Source: JAUILA01 sp964563925 (lineage in GTDB: Bacteria; Bacteroidota; Bacteroidia; Cytophagales; Cyclobacteriaceae). Taken from it: a DNA stretch of 39,568 nucleotides. A program made the translations under genes and the position numbers. Below, piece by piece: positions 1 to 9,800 of this stretch. The DNA lies in contig CAZLZD010000041.1 in the NCBI GenBank assembly GCA_964563925.1, forward strand, positions 1-39,568, written 5' to 3'. Every line of letters starts with the position of its first letter. The stretch's first letter is position 1. The notes below the pieces were generated by a model. That model ran no database searches. It saw only the letters and a program-made list of their open reading frames with translations, and was not told the DNA's origin.

Positions 1-120
1 AAAAGACAAAAAGGTATCATTTTTGAGGGATTCTTGTTGAAAATAAATCAGACACAGGGGTTTCTTTCGTATATACTGAATGAAAAGGCCCTGATTTCTG
101 ATTTACATTAACATAATTAC

Positions 121-128
121 TATTTTTG
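121..128 (+). promoter_or_regulatory. Bacteroidota -7 promoter element before the sigma factor gene
   Basis: TATTTTTG matches the Bacteroidota primary-sigma -7 consensus TAnnTTTG. Only five bases separate it from the ATG at 134, so the transcript would have almost no leader. The -33 region is weak: TCTG with 20-base spacing. The rest of 1-133 shows no gene. Confidence 0.45.
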
Positions 129-133
129 ACCCA

Positions 134-715
134 ATGTCAAACTCCGAGAGACAAAGTTATACGCAACGGGAGAAGGAACTAATATTTGATAAAGAGTTTC
201 TTCCGCATATGGATTCCATGTATAATTTTGCGTATCGGCTTACTTTTGATGAAGACGATGCCAAGGACCTGGTGCAGGATACCTACCTGAAGGCATTCCG
301 TTTTATCAGCTCGTTCGAAAAAGGAACTAATGCAAAAGCATGGTTGTTTCGAATATTGAAAAACAGTTTCATCAATGACTTTCGAAAGAAGAGCAAGCAA
401 CCTGCTAAAGTGGATTACCAGGAGGTTGAAACTTTTTACAACTCGGAAGATGTTGACAGTGCAATAACCACGGATTTGCGTGTGGACACCGTTCAGGATA
501 TGCTTGGGGACGAGATCTCCAATGCCCTGAATTCTCTCGACGTGGATTTCCGTACGGTTATAATTCTTTGCGACCTGGAGGGATTCAAATATGATGAAAT
601 GGCGAAGATCCTGGATATCCCGATAGGCACAGTCAGGTCGAGGCTGCACCGCGCCCGTAACCTGCTCAAAGAAAAGCTTAATGACTACGCTAAAAAAATG
701 GGTTACAACAAATAG
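134..715 (+). CDS. ECF-type RNA polymerase sigma factor
   Basis: A sigma-70 family factor of the extracytoplasmic-function group, 193 residues, the usual length. Region 2 (about residues 28-95) has the NFAYRLTFDEDDAKDLVQDT core that binds core polymerase and the -10 element. Region 4 (about 130-185) ends in a helix-turn-helix read as IPIGTVRSRLHRARN, which contacts the -35 element. The next gene, six bases downstream, looks like its partner anti-sigma protein. The start at 134 keeps a charged N-terminal segment that I recall from close Bacteroidota relatives; the next ATG is at 209. Which regulon it controls cannot be told from the sequence. Confidence 0.93.
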   Translation: MSNSERQSYTQREKELIFDKEFLPHMDSMYNFAYRLTFDEDDAKDLVQDTYLKAFRFISSFEKGTNAKAWLFRILKNSFINDFRKKSKQPAKVDYQEVETFYNSEDVDSAITTDLRVDTVQDMLGDEISNALNSLDVDFRTVIILCDLEGFKYDEMAKILDIPIGTVRSRLHRARNLLKEKLNDYAKKMGYNK

Positions 716-721
716 TAGACT

Positions 722-1015
722 ATGTCACATACTTCTACGGATTCGCAAGATCAGGGATCTTCAAAAAAGCCTGAGCTGGAGAAGCCGGATCACACAGAAT
801 GTCTGAGGATTCTTAATCTCGTGCTCGACGGTGAGGCTAATGATGAGCAGAGAGCCATCTTCAAAACGCACCTCCAGAATTGCATGCCTTACTATGAAAT
901 CTACAACGTGGATCAGGCTATCAGGCAGATGCTTAAGAAAAACTGTAAAGACAAGCAGCTGTCTGCCGAGATGAAGGAGGAGATCAAATCCCGCATTTTT
1001 AAAGCAGCCAAATAA
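722..1015 (+). CDS. Anti-sigma factor-like small protein
   Basis: A 97-residue soluble protein with no membrane segment. It has the layout of zinc-binding anti-sigma (ZAS, RsrA-like) proteins: a Cys in HTECLRIL, an LDGEA acidic turn, then HLQNC. The usual final CxxC is CMPY, so one zinc ligand is replaced by Tyr; as far as I recall this is common in the Bacteroidota version. Its place directly after an ECF sigma factor supports a role in holding that sigma factor inactive, but binding is inferred. Its stop codon overlaps the gmk start (TAATG), so the genes are probably translationally coupled. Confidence 0.75.
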   Translation: MSHTSTDSQDQGSSKKPELEKPDHTECLRILNLVLDGEANDEQRAIFKTHLQNCMPYYEIYNVDQAIRQMLKKNCKDKQLSAEMKEEIKSRIFKAAK

Positions 1016-1593
1016 TGCAACGAGGCAAAGCGATCATCTTTTCTGCACCATCCGGTGCAGGCAAAACCACTATTGTTAAACACCTGATCGACACGAACCC
1101 GTTGCTTGGATTCTCCATTTCCGCCTGTACACGCGACCGGCGCGGACGATCGGAGGAAAACGGACGGGATTATTACTTTATGTCCCCTGCGGAGTTCAAG
1201 GCCAAAATTGACAACGACGAATTTATCGAGTGGGAGGAGGTCTATCCCGGAAATTTTTACGGAACCCTGAAATCTGAGATTCAGCGAATCTGGGATACCG
1301 GGCGACATGTTATTTTCGATGTGGATGTGAAAGGCGGACTCGAGCTGAAAAAATATTTTGGCGACCGGGCCATGGCCGTATTCGTCAAGGTACCTTCGAT
1401 GGAGGCACTCCGGGAGCGGCTCACCCTGCGCTCCACCGAGAATGAAGACAGCCTTTCCCAGCGATTGTTCAAGGCTGAATTTGAAATGAGCTTCGAAGAT
1501 AAGTTTGACGTGACCCTGGTCAATGAAGACCTGGAGGAGACCCTGAAACAGGCAGCAGAGCTTGTTAATAATTTCATTGGCGTCCCGGCATGA
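1015..1593 (+). CDS. gmk: Guanylate kinase
   Basis: Phosphorylates GMP to GDP with ATP in the cytoplasm, feeding GTP and dGTP synthesis. The P-loop SAPSGAGKTT is at residues 10-19. The GMP-binding segment follows with TRDRRGRSEENGRDYYF, then FIEWEEVYPGNFYGT. The DVDVKGGLELKK strand and the R-rich lid (LRERLTLRSTE) are intact. At 192 residues it has normal family length. It overlaps its neighbours on both sides by one to four bases, consistent with one transcript through nadD. Confidence 0.97.
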   Translation: MQRGKAIIFSAPSGAGKTTIVKHLIDTNPLLGFSISACTRDRRGRSEENGRDYYFMSPAEFKAKIDNDEFIEWEEVYPGNFYGTLKSEIQRIWDTGRHVIFDVDVKGGLELKKYFGDRAMAVFVKVPSMEALRERLTLRSTENEDSLSQRLFKAEFEMSFEDKFDVTLVNEDLEETLKQAAELVNNFIGVPA

Positions 1594-2162
1594 AGATCGG
1601 ACTGTTTTTCGGATCCTTCAACCCGATTCATGTCGGACATCTCATCATCGCGAATGTAATGGCTTCCCATACCGACCTTGACAAGGTCTGGTTTATCGTA
1701 TCACCCCAAAACCCCTTCAAACAGCGTGACGACCTGTTGCATGAATTTGACCGTTATGACATGGTCAGGGCGGCCATTCATGACAATTATAACCTGGAGG
1801 TGAGCGACGTGGAATTTAATATGCCCCGGCCAAGCTATACCGTGGATACGCTTGCCTACCTGACCGACCGTCATCCGGATCATTCCTTCCGGTTGATTAT
1901 CGGCAGCGATAACCTCGCTTCCTTTCACAAATGGAAGAATCATGAAGTTATCCTTGAGAATTATGGCCTGTATGTATATACCCGGCCTGGAACTGCTGTG
2001 CACGACCTCCTTGACCATTCAAATGTAAAACTCGTGAAGGCACCCCTGCTGGATATCTCAGCAACCTTCATTCGTAAAAGCATACGAAAGGGGCGTTCGG
2101 TCCGTTACCTCGTGCCTGACGCGGTGGAAGAACTGATCCGCGGGAAGAAGTTTTACCTATAA
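1590..2162 (+). CDS. nadD: Nicotinate-nucleotide adenylyltransferase
   Basis: Adenylates nicotinate mononucleotide to deamido-NAD in NAD synthesis. The nucleotidyltransferase signature GLFFGSFNPIHVGH is at residues 4-17, with the catalytic HxGH at 14-17. The C-terminal ISATFIRKSIRKG motif is the conserved SxTxxR ATP-binding site. It has normal length (190 residues). It overlaps gmk by four bases (ATGA) and is the last gene of the four-gene run. Confidence 0.97.
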   Translation: MKIGLFFGSFNPIHVGHLIIANVMASHTDLDKVWFIVSPQNPFKQRDDLLHEFDRYDMVRAAIHDNYNLEVSDVEFNMPRPSYTVDTLAYLTDRHPDHSFRLIIGSDNLASFHKWKNHEVILENYGLYVYTRPGTAVHDLLDHSNVKLVKAPLLDISATFIRKSIRKGRSVRYLVPDAVEELIRGKKFYL

Positions 2163-2224
2163 TGTCGGATGGTCTTGCAACTTTTTGTCAGGTTGAATCG
2201 TCTTAGCCACAAACACCCAGCTCA

Positions 2225-4807
2225 ATGAGGATTTTTACAAGCCTGATTTTCATACTGTTTGCCTGGTCTTCATTCTCCCAGGGAATTACCGGGACCATTC
2301 GGGATGAGAAGAACGAACCCATGTCATTCGCCACGATCTTCGTACGCGAAATAAATAATGGTACCGCCAGCAATGCGGAAGGGTTGTTTCGCATCGACCT
2401 GGAGCCAGGGGTTTATACGGTGATCTTCCAGTATATGGGGTATAAGACCCTGACCCGCCAGATTGAAGTCAATGAGGGGTACAAGGAAGTTGCGGTAAAA
2501 CTTGAGCCGCAGGTGATTGTCCTTCAGGATGTAAAGATCACCGCAGGAAAGGAGGATCCCGCCTATACCATCATGCGTAAGGCAATAGCCAAGGCCAAAT
2601 ATCACACTCAGTACATTGATAAGTATTCGGCGAAGGTATACATCAAAGGTACCGGGGAATTGAAGGATGCCCCCTTCTTTTTACGAGGCACGCTGAAGAA
2701 AGAGGGTGTGGAAATGAACCAGGTCTTTGTGACCGAATCGATCAGCGAAATTGACTATGAGCGGCCCAATACGGTGCGGGAGAAGGTTATTTCCATTCGC
2801 ACAACCGGTGAAGACATCCAGAACGGCAGTCCGAATGCATATATCAACGGCTCATTTTACAATGCCGAACTCGCCAATTCTGTTTCCCCCCTTTCCCCTA
2901 AGGCTTTTTCCTATTACCGGTTTGAATACCTTGGCACCTTTGATGACCAGGGGTATGAGGTAAGCAAGATCCGGGTGATTCCCCGGTCACGCGGCGACAA
3001 TGTCTTTGATGGCACACTGAACATTATTGAAGACCTGTGGAGTATCCATTCCCTGGAAATGGATGTCACCAAACTGGGTATCAACTTTCATATCCGGCAG
3101 GTTTTTTCGCCTGTCCTGGAGAATGTCTGGTTGCCGGTCACGCATGACTACAAAGTAACGGGTAAGGTGTTCGGGTTTGAATTTGAAGCAAAGTACCTGG
3201 CCAGTGTGAGCCAGTATGACGTCACCCTGAACCCTGACCTGGAGGTGGAGTTTACTGTAATTGACGAGAAGGTTGAGGATGAGCTGGCCGACCGGCTGGA
3301 AAAATCAGGACTGGATAAATCAGTGCTGGAAGTTCAGGAGCAACTGCAGGACGGCCAGGAGGTTACCAGGAAGCAGTTGAGGAAAGTGCTGAGGGAATAT
3401 GAAAAAATGGAGACCAGGGAACAGGAAGATCCGGATGTGGTGATCAACCGGTCGTTTAAAGTGGATTCGCTGGCCTATAAGCATGATTCGCTTTACTGGG
3501 CATCTGCCCGTCCTGTCCCGTTGAGCAAGGATGAGGTCATGGGCTACAAGAAGACTGACAGCCTGGCCGTTGTACAAAAGCAGCTGGAAGAGGGCGATAC
3601 GCTGCGAAAGAAATATCATGCCGGATTCAAGCCCTGGGACCTGATCATTGGCAATTCCTATCCTGTCGGGAAAGGCAGGTTTGTGATTGACATGATCTAT
3701 CCCAATTTTAACACCGTCGATGGGTTCAATTTACGTTACCGAATGGCCTGGTCGCGTAATTTTGACAATGACAACCGGACCTGGCTGCGTATCCGTCCGT
3801 ATATCCGGTACGGATTTTCCAGGGAAGCATGGAACGGGAAAGTGGAAACCTCCCTTGGCCTGGGGCCGCGGGTACGGCGAACGGATTTTAAGCTTACAGC
3901 CGGCCGGTATGTAAGTCAGTTTAACGAAGCGGAACCGATACATCCCATGATGAATACTTTCTTCAGCCTGTTGCTGGGGGAGAATTACATGAAGATCTAT
4001 GAAAAGGATTTTGTTGACCTGGTGATCCGTAAACGGACGGAGAAGGTTGGGGTTTCGCTTTCTGCCGAATATGCGCGCCGGCGTTTTCTCGAGAACACCA
4101 CCGATTACTCATTTGGAGAATCGTCAGACCTGACTTCTAATGCCCCGGATAATGTGATCCTGGAGGATACACGCTTTGATGAACACGAGGCGGTCATTTT
4201 TGCTGCCAGGATGGATTTTAAGCCATGGCTGAAGTACCGTATTTACAACGGGGTGAAGCGGCCCATCTCTGATTCTTCCCCCGTACTAAGCTTGCTGGTT
4301 CGCCAGGGCGCGGGCGACACCCGGTTTACACACCTGGAAGCAGGGATCTCCCATAATTTCAAGATCGGGATCCAGGGATTTGTGGATGTGGCGGGCTCTG
4401 CTGGTTTCTTTCCCGGAAGCAGTACGCCGGAGTACCTGATCGACTTTAAACATTTTGCCGGTAACCAGACACCGTTTATTACATCTGATCCTGTGAAGAG
4501 TTACCGCCTGCTGCCCTATTATACATTCAGTACCAACGAAGAATACGTGACCGGACATTTGCAGTATCAATTCCGGAAATTTCTGCTGACCCGGATTCCT
4601 TTAGTGCGCCTTGCCGGGATCAGGGAAGGATTTTTTACCAATTACCTGTATACCAATGCGGCCGGCCATTATACCGAACTGGGCTATGGTATCAATTATA
4701 TATTCCGGGTAATCCGTGTGGAGGCAATTACCTCCTTCCAGGATGGGAAATACCTTGATTTCGGGGTGCGGATTGGGATAGCCACCAACCTGGATGACAT
4801 ATTCTGA
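2225..4807 (+). CDS. DUF5686 outer-membrane protein with carboxypeptidase-like N-terminal domain
   Basis: An 860-residue exported protein. Residues 1-18 form a signal peptide ending in SFSQ. Residues 20-100 are a carboxypeptidase regulatory-like (CarbopepD_reg_2) beta-sandwich, with GTIRDEKNEPMSFATIFV and YMGYKT as landmarks. The rest matches the DUF5686 family of Bacteroidota, with many amphipathic beta strands toward the C-terminus (for example GYGINYIFRVIRVEA and YLDFGVRIGIATNL) that suggest an outer-membrane barrel. Unlike classic TonB receptors no plug domain is evident. An acidic linker at about 335-400 is rich in E, D and Q. The ligand is unknown. It is convergent with frr, with eight bases between the stop codons. 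Confidence 0.8.
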   Translation: MRIFTSLIFILFAWSSFSQGITGTIRDEKNEPMSFATIFVREINNGTASNAEGLFRIDLEPGVYTVIFQYMGYKTLTRQIEVNEGYKEVAVKLEPQVIVLQDVKITAGKEDPAYTIMRKAIAKAKYHTQYIDKYSAKVYIKGTGELKDAPFFLRGTLKKEGVEMNQVFVTESISEIDYERPNTVREKVISIRTTGEDIQNGSPNAYINGSFYNAELANSVSPLSPKAFSYYRFEYLGTFDDQGYEVSKIRVIPRSRGDNVFDGTLNIIEDLWSIHSLEMDVTKLGINFHIRQVFSPVLENVWLPVTHDYKVTGKVFGFEFEAKYLASVSQYDVTLNPDLEVEFTVIDEKVEDELADRLEKSGLDKSVLEVQEQLQDGQEVTRKQLRKVLREYEKMETREQEDPDVVINRSFKVDSLAYKHDSLYWASARPVPLSKDEVMGYKKTDSLAVVQKQLEEGDTLRKKYHAGFKPWDLIIGNSYPVGKGRFVIDMIYPNFNTVDGFNLRYRMAWSRNFDNDNRTWLRIRPYIRYGFSREAWNGKVETSLGLGPRVRRTDFKLTAGRYVSQFNEAEPIHPMMNTFFSLLLGENYMKIYEKDFVDLVIRKRTEKVGVSLSAEYARRRFLENTTDYSFGESSDLTSNAPDNVILEDTRFDEHEAVIFAARMDFKPWLKYRIYNGVKRPISDSSPVLSLLVRQGAGDTRFTHLEAGISHNFKIGIQGFVDVAGSAGFFPGSSTPEYLIDFKHFAGNQTPFITSDPVKSYRLLPYYTFSTNEEYVTGHLQYQFRKFLLTRIPLVRLAGIREGFFTNYLYTNAAGHYTELGYGINYIFRVIRVEAITSFQDGKYLDFGVRIGIATNLDDIF

Positions 4808-4820
4808 CCCACAAGTCAGA
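4803..4820. terminator. Small perfect hairpin spanning two convergent stop codons
   Basis: TCTGAC and GTCAGA form a perfect 6-bp stem around a CCACAA loop. The stem holds the TGA stop of the plus-strand DUF5686 gene (4805-4807) and, on the other arm, the TGA stop of minus-strand frr (4816-4818). It may act as a minimal bidirectional terminator, but there is no T-tract, so this is inference. Confidence 0.35.
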
Positions 4821-5376
4821 CGGTCATGATCTCACTTTCCTTTTTATCAAGGATTTCGTCGATCTGCTGGATATGTTTATCCGTCTTTTCCTGGACTTTA
4901 TCCTCTGCCCGCTTGATATCATCTTCAGAGAATCCTTCTTTTTGCAGTTGCTTCAGCGAATCGTTGACTTCCTTTCGGGCATTACGGACGCTTATACGCG
5001 CCTGCTCGCCTTCATGACGCGCCTGCTTAACCAGCGTCTGCCGGCGTTCCTCGGTGAGGGTGGGAATATTTATGATGACCTGCTCTCCGTCATTTTGCGG
5101 GTTAAGTCCGAGATCTGAATGCATAATGGCGCGTTCGATATCGCTGATCACCTTTTTTTCCCAGGGTTTGATAAAGATGGTTCTGGCATCAGGCGTGGTG
5201 ACCGAAGCCACCTGGTTCAAAGGAGTGGGTGTACCATAGTATTCCACCCTGATGCTGTCCAGCATGGACGGGGAGGCCTTGCCGGCCCGTATCTTGGCCA
5301 GTTCTGCGCGCAGGTGCTGCACCGCCTTATCCATCATTTCATCGCCTTCTTCCAGGAACATGTTAATTTCTTCCAT
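4816..5376 (-). CDS. frr: Ribosome recycling factor
   Basis: Works with EF-G to split post-termination ribosomes from mRNA. The 186-residue length is standard. Family signatures are RAGKASPSMLDSIRVEYYGTPTPLNQVASVTTP in the hinge and head region, here read in consecutive parts, and then LNPQNDGEQVIINIPTLTEERR. The C-terminal three-helix bundle is rich in charged residues. It lies downstream of pyrH on the same strand with a 25-base gap, the usual bacterial pairing. Confidence 0.97.
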   Translation of the reverse strand: MEEINMFLEEGDEMMDKAVQHLRAELAKIRAGKASPSMLDSIRVEYYGTPTPLNQVASVTTPDARTIFIKPWEKKVISDIERAIMHSDLGLNPQNDGEQVIINIPTLTEERRQTLVKQARHEGEQARISVRNARKEVNDSLKQLQKEGFSEDDIKRAEDKVQEKTDKHIQQIDEILDKKESEIMTV

Positions 5377-5401
5377 CGGATATACAGTTAATATATGGTT
5401 C

Positions 5402-6109
5402 TTATGATTGTATTAAGGTGCCTGCCTTCTCCCCCTCGAGAATCTTCAGCAGGTTTCCAGGTTTATTCATGTCAAACACAATAATGGGCAGCCCGTTTTC
5501 CATGCAGAGGGTAAACGCGGTCATGTCCATGACATTAAGATTTTTTTCATAGGCCTCCTGAAAGGTCAGTTCTGAATACCGTTCCGCAGACGGATCCTTT
5601 TCCGGGTCGGCGGTGTAAACACCATCCACCCGCGTTCCTTTCAGTACGACATCGGCCTGTATTTCGATAGCCCTGAGGCTGGCGGTGGAATCTGTGGTGA
5701 AATAGGGGTTGCCTATCCCGGCCCCGAATATGACAATCCGTCCTTTTTCCAGGTGCCTGATGGCACGCCGACGGATGAACGGCTCGCATACCTGCTCCAT
5801 ATTGATCCCTGACATCAGCCTTGTGTAGGAGCCCTGGCTTTCCAGTGCGCTTTGCAAAGCCATTCCGTTGATGACCGTAGCCAGCATACCCATATAATCG
5901 CCCTGGACGCGCTCAATGCCCGAGGCTTCGGCCTGAACGCCCCGGAAGATGTTTCCTCCCCCGATCACGATGGCCACTTCCACGCCGCGGGCAGCCACTT
6001 CCCTGATCTCCGTGGCATACTGGTTGAGCCGCACGGGGTCAATTCCATATTGCTGCGAACCCATCAATGCCTCGCCGCTTAATTTCAGAAGAATTCGTTT
6101 ATATTTCAT
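5402..6109 (-). CDS. pyrH: Uridylate kinase
   Basis: Converts UMP to UDP with ATP. It belongs to the amino-acid-kinase fold, unrelated to eukaryotic UMP/CMP kinases. Visible motifs are the N-terminal LLKLSGEALMG, the GGGNIFRG phosphate-binding loop at about residues 50-57, and the acceptor and ATP region GTRVDGVYTADPEKDPSA. Its length is 235 residues, as usual. It is the first gene of a pyrH-frr pair; rpsB and tsf, which often precede it, are not adjacent here. Confidence 0.97.
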   Translation of the reverse strand: MKYKRILLKLSGEALMGSQQYGIDPVRLNQYATEIREVAARGVEVAIVIGGGNIFRGVQAEASGIERVQGDYMGMLATVINGMALQSALESQGSYTRLMSGINMEQVCEPFIRRRAIRHLEKGRIVIFGAGIGNPYFTTDSTASLRAIEIQADVVLKGTRVDGVYTADPEKDPSAERYSELTFQEAYEKNLNVMDMTAFTLCMENGLPIIVFDMNKPGNLLKILEGEKAGTLIQS

Positions 6110-6141
6110 GAGGGGGTTGGAAGGTTCGGTTTAATTTGGTA

Positions 6142-6149
6142 CAAATATA
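6142..6149 (-). promoter_or_regulatory. -7 promoter element for pyrH-frr
   Basis: Read on the minus strand this is TATATTTG, a full match to TAnnTTTG. It lies 32 bases upstream of the pyrH start. No good TTTG -33 box is found at the usual 19-21-base spacing. Confidence 0.5.
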
Positions 6150-6173
6150 AAGTTCGACAGGTAAAATCCATGA

Positions 6174-6662
6174 TCAAAACTGAATCAGCACCTGATTTTT
6201 CTCGACAGTATTTCCTTCCTTCACTTTTACGGCTTTCACCGTACCGTCTCCGGAAGCTTTAATAACATTCTCCATTTTCATCGCTTCGAGGATCATCAGC
6301 GGGTCACCCTTACTTACCTCCTGTCCTTCCGATACTTCCACCTTAAGGATCAGGCCGGGCATGGGCGCTTTCACATCATTCAGTTTATCTTCAAGGGCCT
6401 TTTCCATGCCTAACCGCTCCAGGAGCAGGTCCATCTTGTCCTTCACAGCGATCTCCATCAAATGGTCGTTGACCCGTACGGTCACGGTCTTCTCTTTCAC
6501 TTCCAGGATCTCAACCCTGTAGGAACGGTGGTCGCGGATAATGTGGTAATGGCGGTCAGAGAGGCGGGAGATGTCCCAGTCTGCCGGGTTCCCGTCCAGG
6601 AAAAGGCTATCTCCTTTCAGGTCAATTTGGTAACTGTTTTCACCAGTAAGGGCTTTATACAT
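6174..6662 (-). CDS. Biotin/lipoyl attachment protein (biotin carboxyl carrier subunit)
   Basis: The C-terminal 70 residues form a biotinyl domain with the EAMKMEN motif; the Lys at about residue 129 is the expected biotinylation site. The PMPG and VKEGxxVEKNQ turns are conserved. The N-terminal 85 residues form a variable region seen in stand-alone carriers for acyl-CoA carboxylases or decarboxylases. An in-frame ATG eight codons upstream (6686) is possible, but a -7 promoter element lies inside that extension, so I chose the ATG at 6662. No carboxylase or carboxyltransferase gene is nearby, so its partner enzyme is unknown. Confidence 0.85.
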   Translation of the reverse strand: MYKALTGENSYQIDLKGDSLFLDGNPADWDISRLSDRHYHIIRDHRSYRVEILEVKEKTVTVRVNDHLMEIAVKDKMDLLLERLGMEKALEDKLNDVKAPMPGLILKVEVSEGQEVSKGDPLMILEAMKMENVIKASGDGTVKAVKVKEGNTVEKNQVLIQF

Positions 6663-6665
6663 ACT

Positions 6666-6673
6666 CAAATATA
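6666..6673 (-). promoter_or_regulatory. -7 promoter element for the biotin carrier gene
   Basis: The minus strand reads TATATTTG, a full TAnnTTTG match. A TTGG that could serve as -33 box lies 19 bases upstream. Only three bases separate it from the ATG at 6662, which suggests a leaderless or near-leaderless transcript and decides against the longer start. Confidence 0.5.
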
Positions 6674-6733
6674 AGCCATTCTCCACTTCCGCCCAACCAT
6701 AAACGGCTTCCTGTGCCGCCTCAGTCCTGCCGG

Positions 6734-6750
6734 TTCCTGTCAGACAGGAA
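6734..6750. repeat. Palindrome between divergent genes
   Basis: TTCCTGTCAGACAGGAA is a perfect 7-bp inverted repeat with a 3-base centre. It sits between the minus-strand biotin carrier gene and the plus-strand S41 protease gene. It could be a regulator binding site or a small dispersed repeat; nothing in the sequence decides this. Confidence 0.5.
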
Positions 6751-6839
6751 ACGAGAAGCGGTGCCAGAATTCCTTGCTTTGCATTCTCCGAAATACACCA
6801 TTATTAACTATTTTAACAGTGCAATCAAACACTTCCCAC

Positions 6840-9800
6840 ATGAAACCAATTTGTCTTACCTTCTTTTCTTTCCTGATACTTATTCAATTTTCATATTCAC
6901 AGGAAACCCGCCTCCTGAGGCAGCCCGATATCCACGGCGATAAAGTGGTATTTGCCTATGGCGGGGATCTTTGGATCAGGGAAGCGGGGGAAACAGGAGC
7001 CCGGCGCCTTACCTCCTTCCAGGGGGTGGAGTCTGATCCCCAGTTTTCGCCTGACGGCAGTCTCGTCGCCTTCGGGGCGCAATATGACGGCAATACCGAT
7101 GTCTACGTGGTGCCGGTCGAAGGGGGCGAACCTACGCGCCTCACCTGGCACCCGTCGGCGGAAGCACCCATTGGCTGGACGGCAGACGGGACCCGTATTC
7201 TTTTTACGTCAGGCCGGACGCGTGCGCCCATTCCGATACCGGACCAGCTTTGGACTGTTGCTCCGCAAGGCGATTTTCCCGAGCGGTTCATTCTCCCGCG
7301 TGCAGTAGACGGCGCCTTTTCGCCAGACGGCAGCATGATGGCATTTGAGATGATCCTGCGCTGGGAGTCAGAATTCAGGAATTACCGGGGCGGACAAAAC
7401 AACCCGATCAGGATATTCGACCTGGAAACCTATGCCACCACCGAACTTCCCTGGGAGAACAGTGATGATCGCTCCCCGGTATGGGTGGGCAATGAGATAT
7501 ATTTTCTTTCAGACCGCGATAACCTGAAGAATATCTGGAAGTACGATGTGGGCAGCGGAAGCCTTGAGCAGGTAACCCGGTACACCGAGTTTGATATCAA
7601 GTCACTGGCCACCGACGGGCGCAAACTGATATTCGATATGGGCGGGTTTTTATATACGATGGAACCCGGCGGCAGTCCGCAGAAGCTTACTGTGGAAGTA
7701 CTGGGTGATTTTCCCTGGATGCGGCCTCATTGGGTCGACGGGGGTAACAGCATTCGGTCGGGCGCCATCTCTCCCGGGGGCAAGCGCGCTGTATTTGAAA
7801 CCCATGGTGAGATCGTTACGGTTCCCGCCGAAAAGGGCAGTCCGAGGAACCTTTCATCCATGGAGGCCAGTGCAGAACGGTCACCGGCCTGGTCGCCGGA
7901 CGGACAGACCATCAGTTACTTCAGTGATGCGTCGGGAGAATACGAGCTGGTACTGGCCGATCAGTACGGGAACAGGAAGAAGACCATCGCATTGCCGGAG
8001 GCAACTTTCTTTTACAGCCCGGAATGGTCACCCGACAGCAAATACCTGAGCTTCGGGGATGCCGACCGTAATCTCTGGCTGGTTGACGTCATGTCAGGCA
8101 CGAAATGGAAGGTTGGTAATGAAGGGTTTGCCCACCCCGTACGGATCATATATCCCGAGTGGTCGCCTGACTCAAAGTATATTGCCTATGCCCGGCGCCT
8201 GGAAAGTGAATATGCCGCTATTTTTGTGTATTCCATCGCCGACAAAGAGACCATTCAGATTACGGACGGTATGTCCAACAGTACCAATCCGGCCTGGGAT
8301 AAATCAGGGAAGTATCTGTATTTCATGAGCTCAACGGATTACGGGTTGAACGTGGGGTGGCTTGATATGTCGTCGTATGCGCCCCGGGTAAACAGTGCCC
8401 TGTACATGGCTGTCCTTGATCCGGAGGAGCCTTCCCCGCTGTTAAGCCAGAGTGATGAGGAGGAAAAACCGGCTGAGGAAAAGCCCGAAAAAGAGGAGAA
8501 CGCAAAAAAGAAGAATGAGAAGCAGGAGAATAACGAGCCGGCCGTGAATATGGATTTTACCAACATCGGCAAACGGATCGTGGCATTGCCTGTACCGGAA
8601 GCGCAATATGTTTCCCTGGAAAGCGGCCCGGAAGGATCGGTATATTTCACGGAGTTCAAAGACGGGGTACAGGGATTGGTGCTGCATAAGTTTACCCTGA
8701 AAGACCGCGAACCCAAAGAGGTGGAATCAGGAATCGGCGGATTTATGTTCACCACAGACGGCAGCAAGATGCTCTACCGGAAAAACGGGGCGTATGGTAT
8801 TGCCCCGGCCGAAGGCCCGATCGATATGGGTGATCAGGGCCTGGCCACCTCCGGGATAAAAATCTACGTGGACCCGGCTATGGAATATAAGCAGATATTC
8901 GAAGAGGCCATACGATTTCAGCGCGACTATTTTTACGTGGAAAATGTCCACGGCCTTGACCTGGACTGGGTTCGCACAGCCTACGGGCCGTGGGTCAGTC
9001 ATGTGCGCCATCGTGATGACCTGAACTTCCTGCTTGATATTATCGGGGGAGAGACCTCGGTGGGCCACAGTTTTGTAGGCGGGGGTGATTTTCCGGACGT
9101 GGACAATGTCCCGATCGGACTTCTGGGCGCAGATATTGAACACACACCACAGGGTTACAGGATTACCAGGATCTTCACTGGGGAAAGCTGGAACCCATCA
9201 CTCAGTGCTCCGCTCAGCGGACCGGGTCTCAAAATTAACGAAGGGGATTATGTGACCTCGGTAAACGGTCAGCCGGTTACCCCTGACCGGAATTTCTATT
9301 CCCATTTCGCCCAAACAGCGGGTAAGGTCATTCGTTTAGGCATTTCTTCCACCCCGGATATCAGTGAAGAAAAAGTATTTGATGTAAAACCGGTGGGTAA
9401 TGATGCCATGCTCCGGCAATACGCCTGGATCGAAGGGAACCGAAAGCTGGTAGACGAACTTAGTAACGGGCAGCTTGCCTATGTATGGCTTCCCAACACA
9501 GGATTTGGCGGATACACCAATTTCAACCGGTATTATTTTGCCCAGAAAAATAAGAAAGGAGCCATCATCGATGAGCGATTCAACGGAGGAGGCTCCGCTG
9601 CGGATTACATTGTGGACCTGCTTGACCGCGACCTGATGGGCTATTTTAATAATCCCGTCGGGAACAAGCAGCCATTTACAAGTCCGGCCGCCGCCCTCTT
9701 CGGCCCCAAGGTCATGGTCATTAATGAAATGGCCGGAAGCGGTGGTGATTATCTTCCCTGGATGTTCAAGAAAAAGGAAATTGGTCCGCTGGTAGGCACC

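Noticed and set aside
2163..2224. Promoter in the gap before the DUF5686 gene
   Set aside because: No TAnnTTTG match; CAACTTTTTG is present but lacks the TA, so no promoter is claimed.
6774..6839. Upstream ATG as start of the S41 protease
   Set aside because: It would put 22 residues before a clear signal peptide.
8339..8767. Long minus-strand open frame within the protease gene
   Set aside because: It is the antisense shadow of a strongly conserved coding region, with low-complexity Ser/Phe content arising from the Lys/Glu linker.
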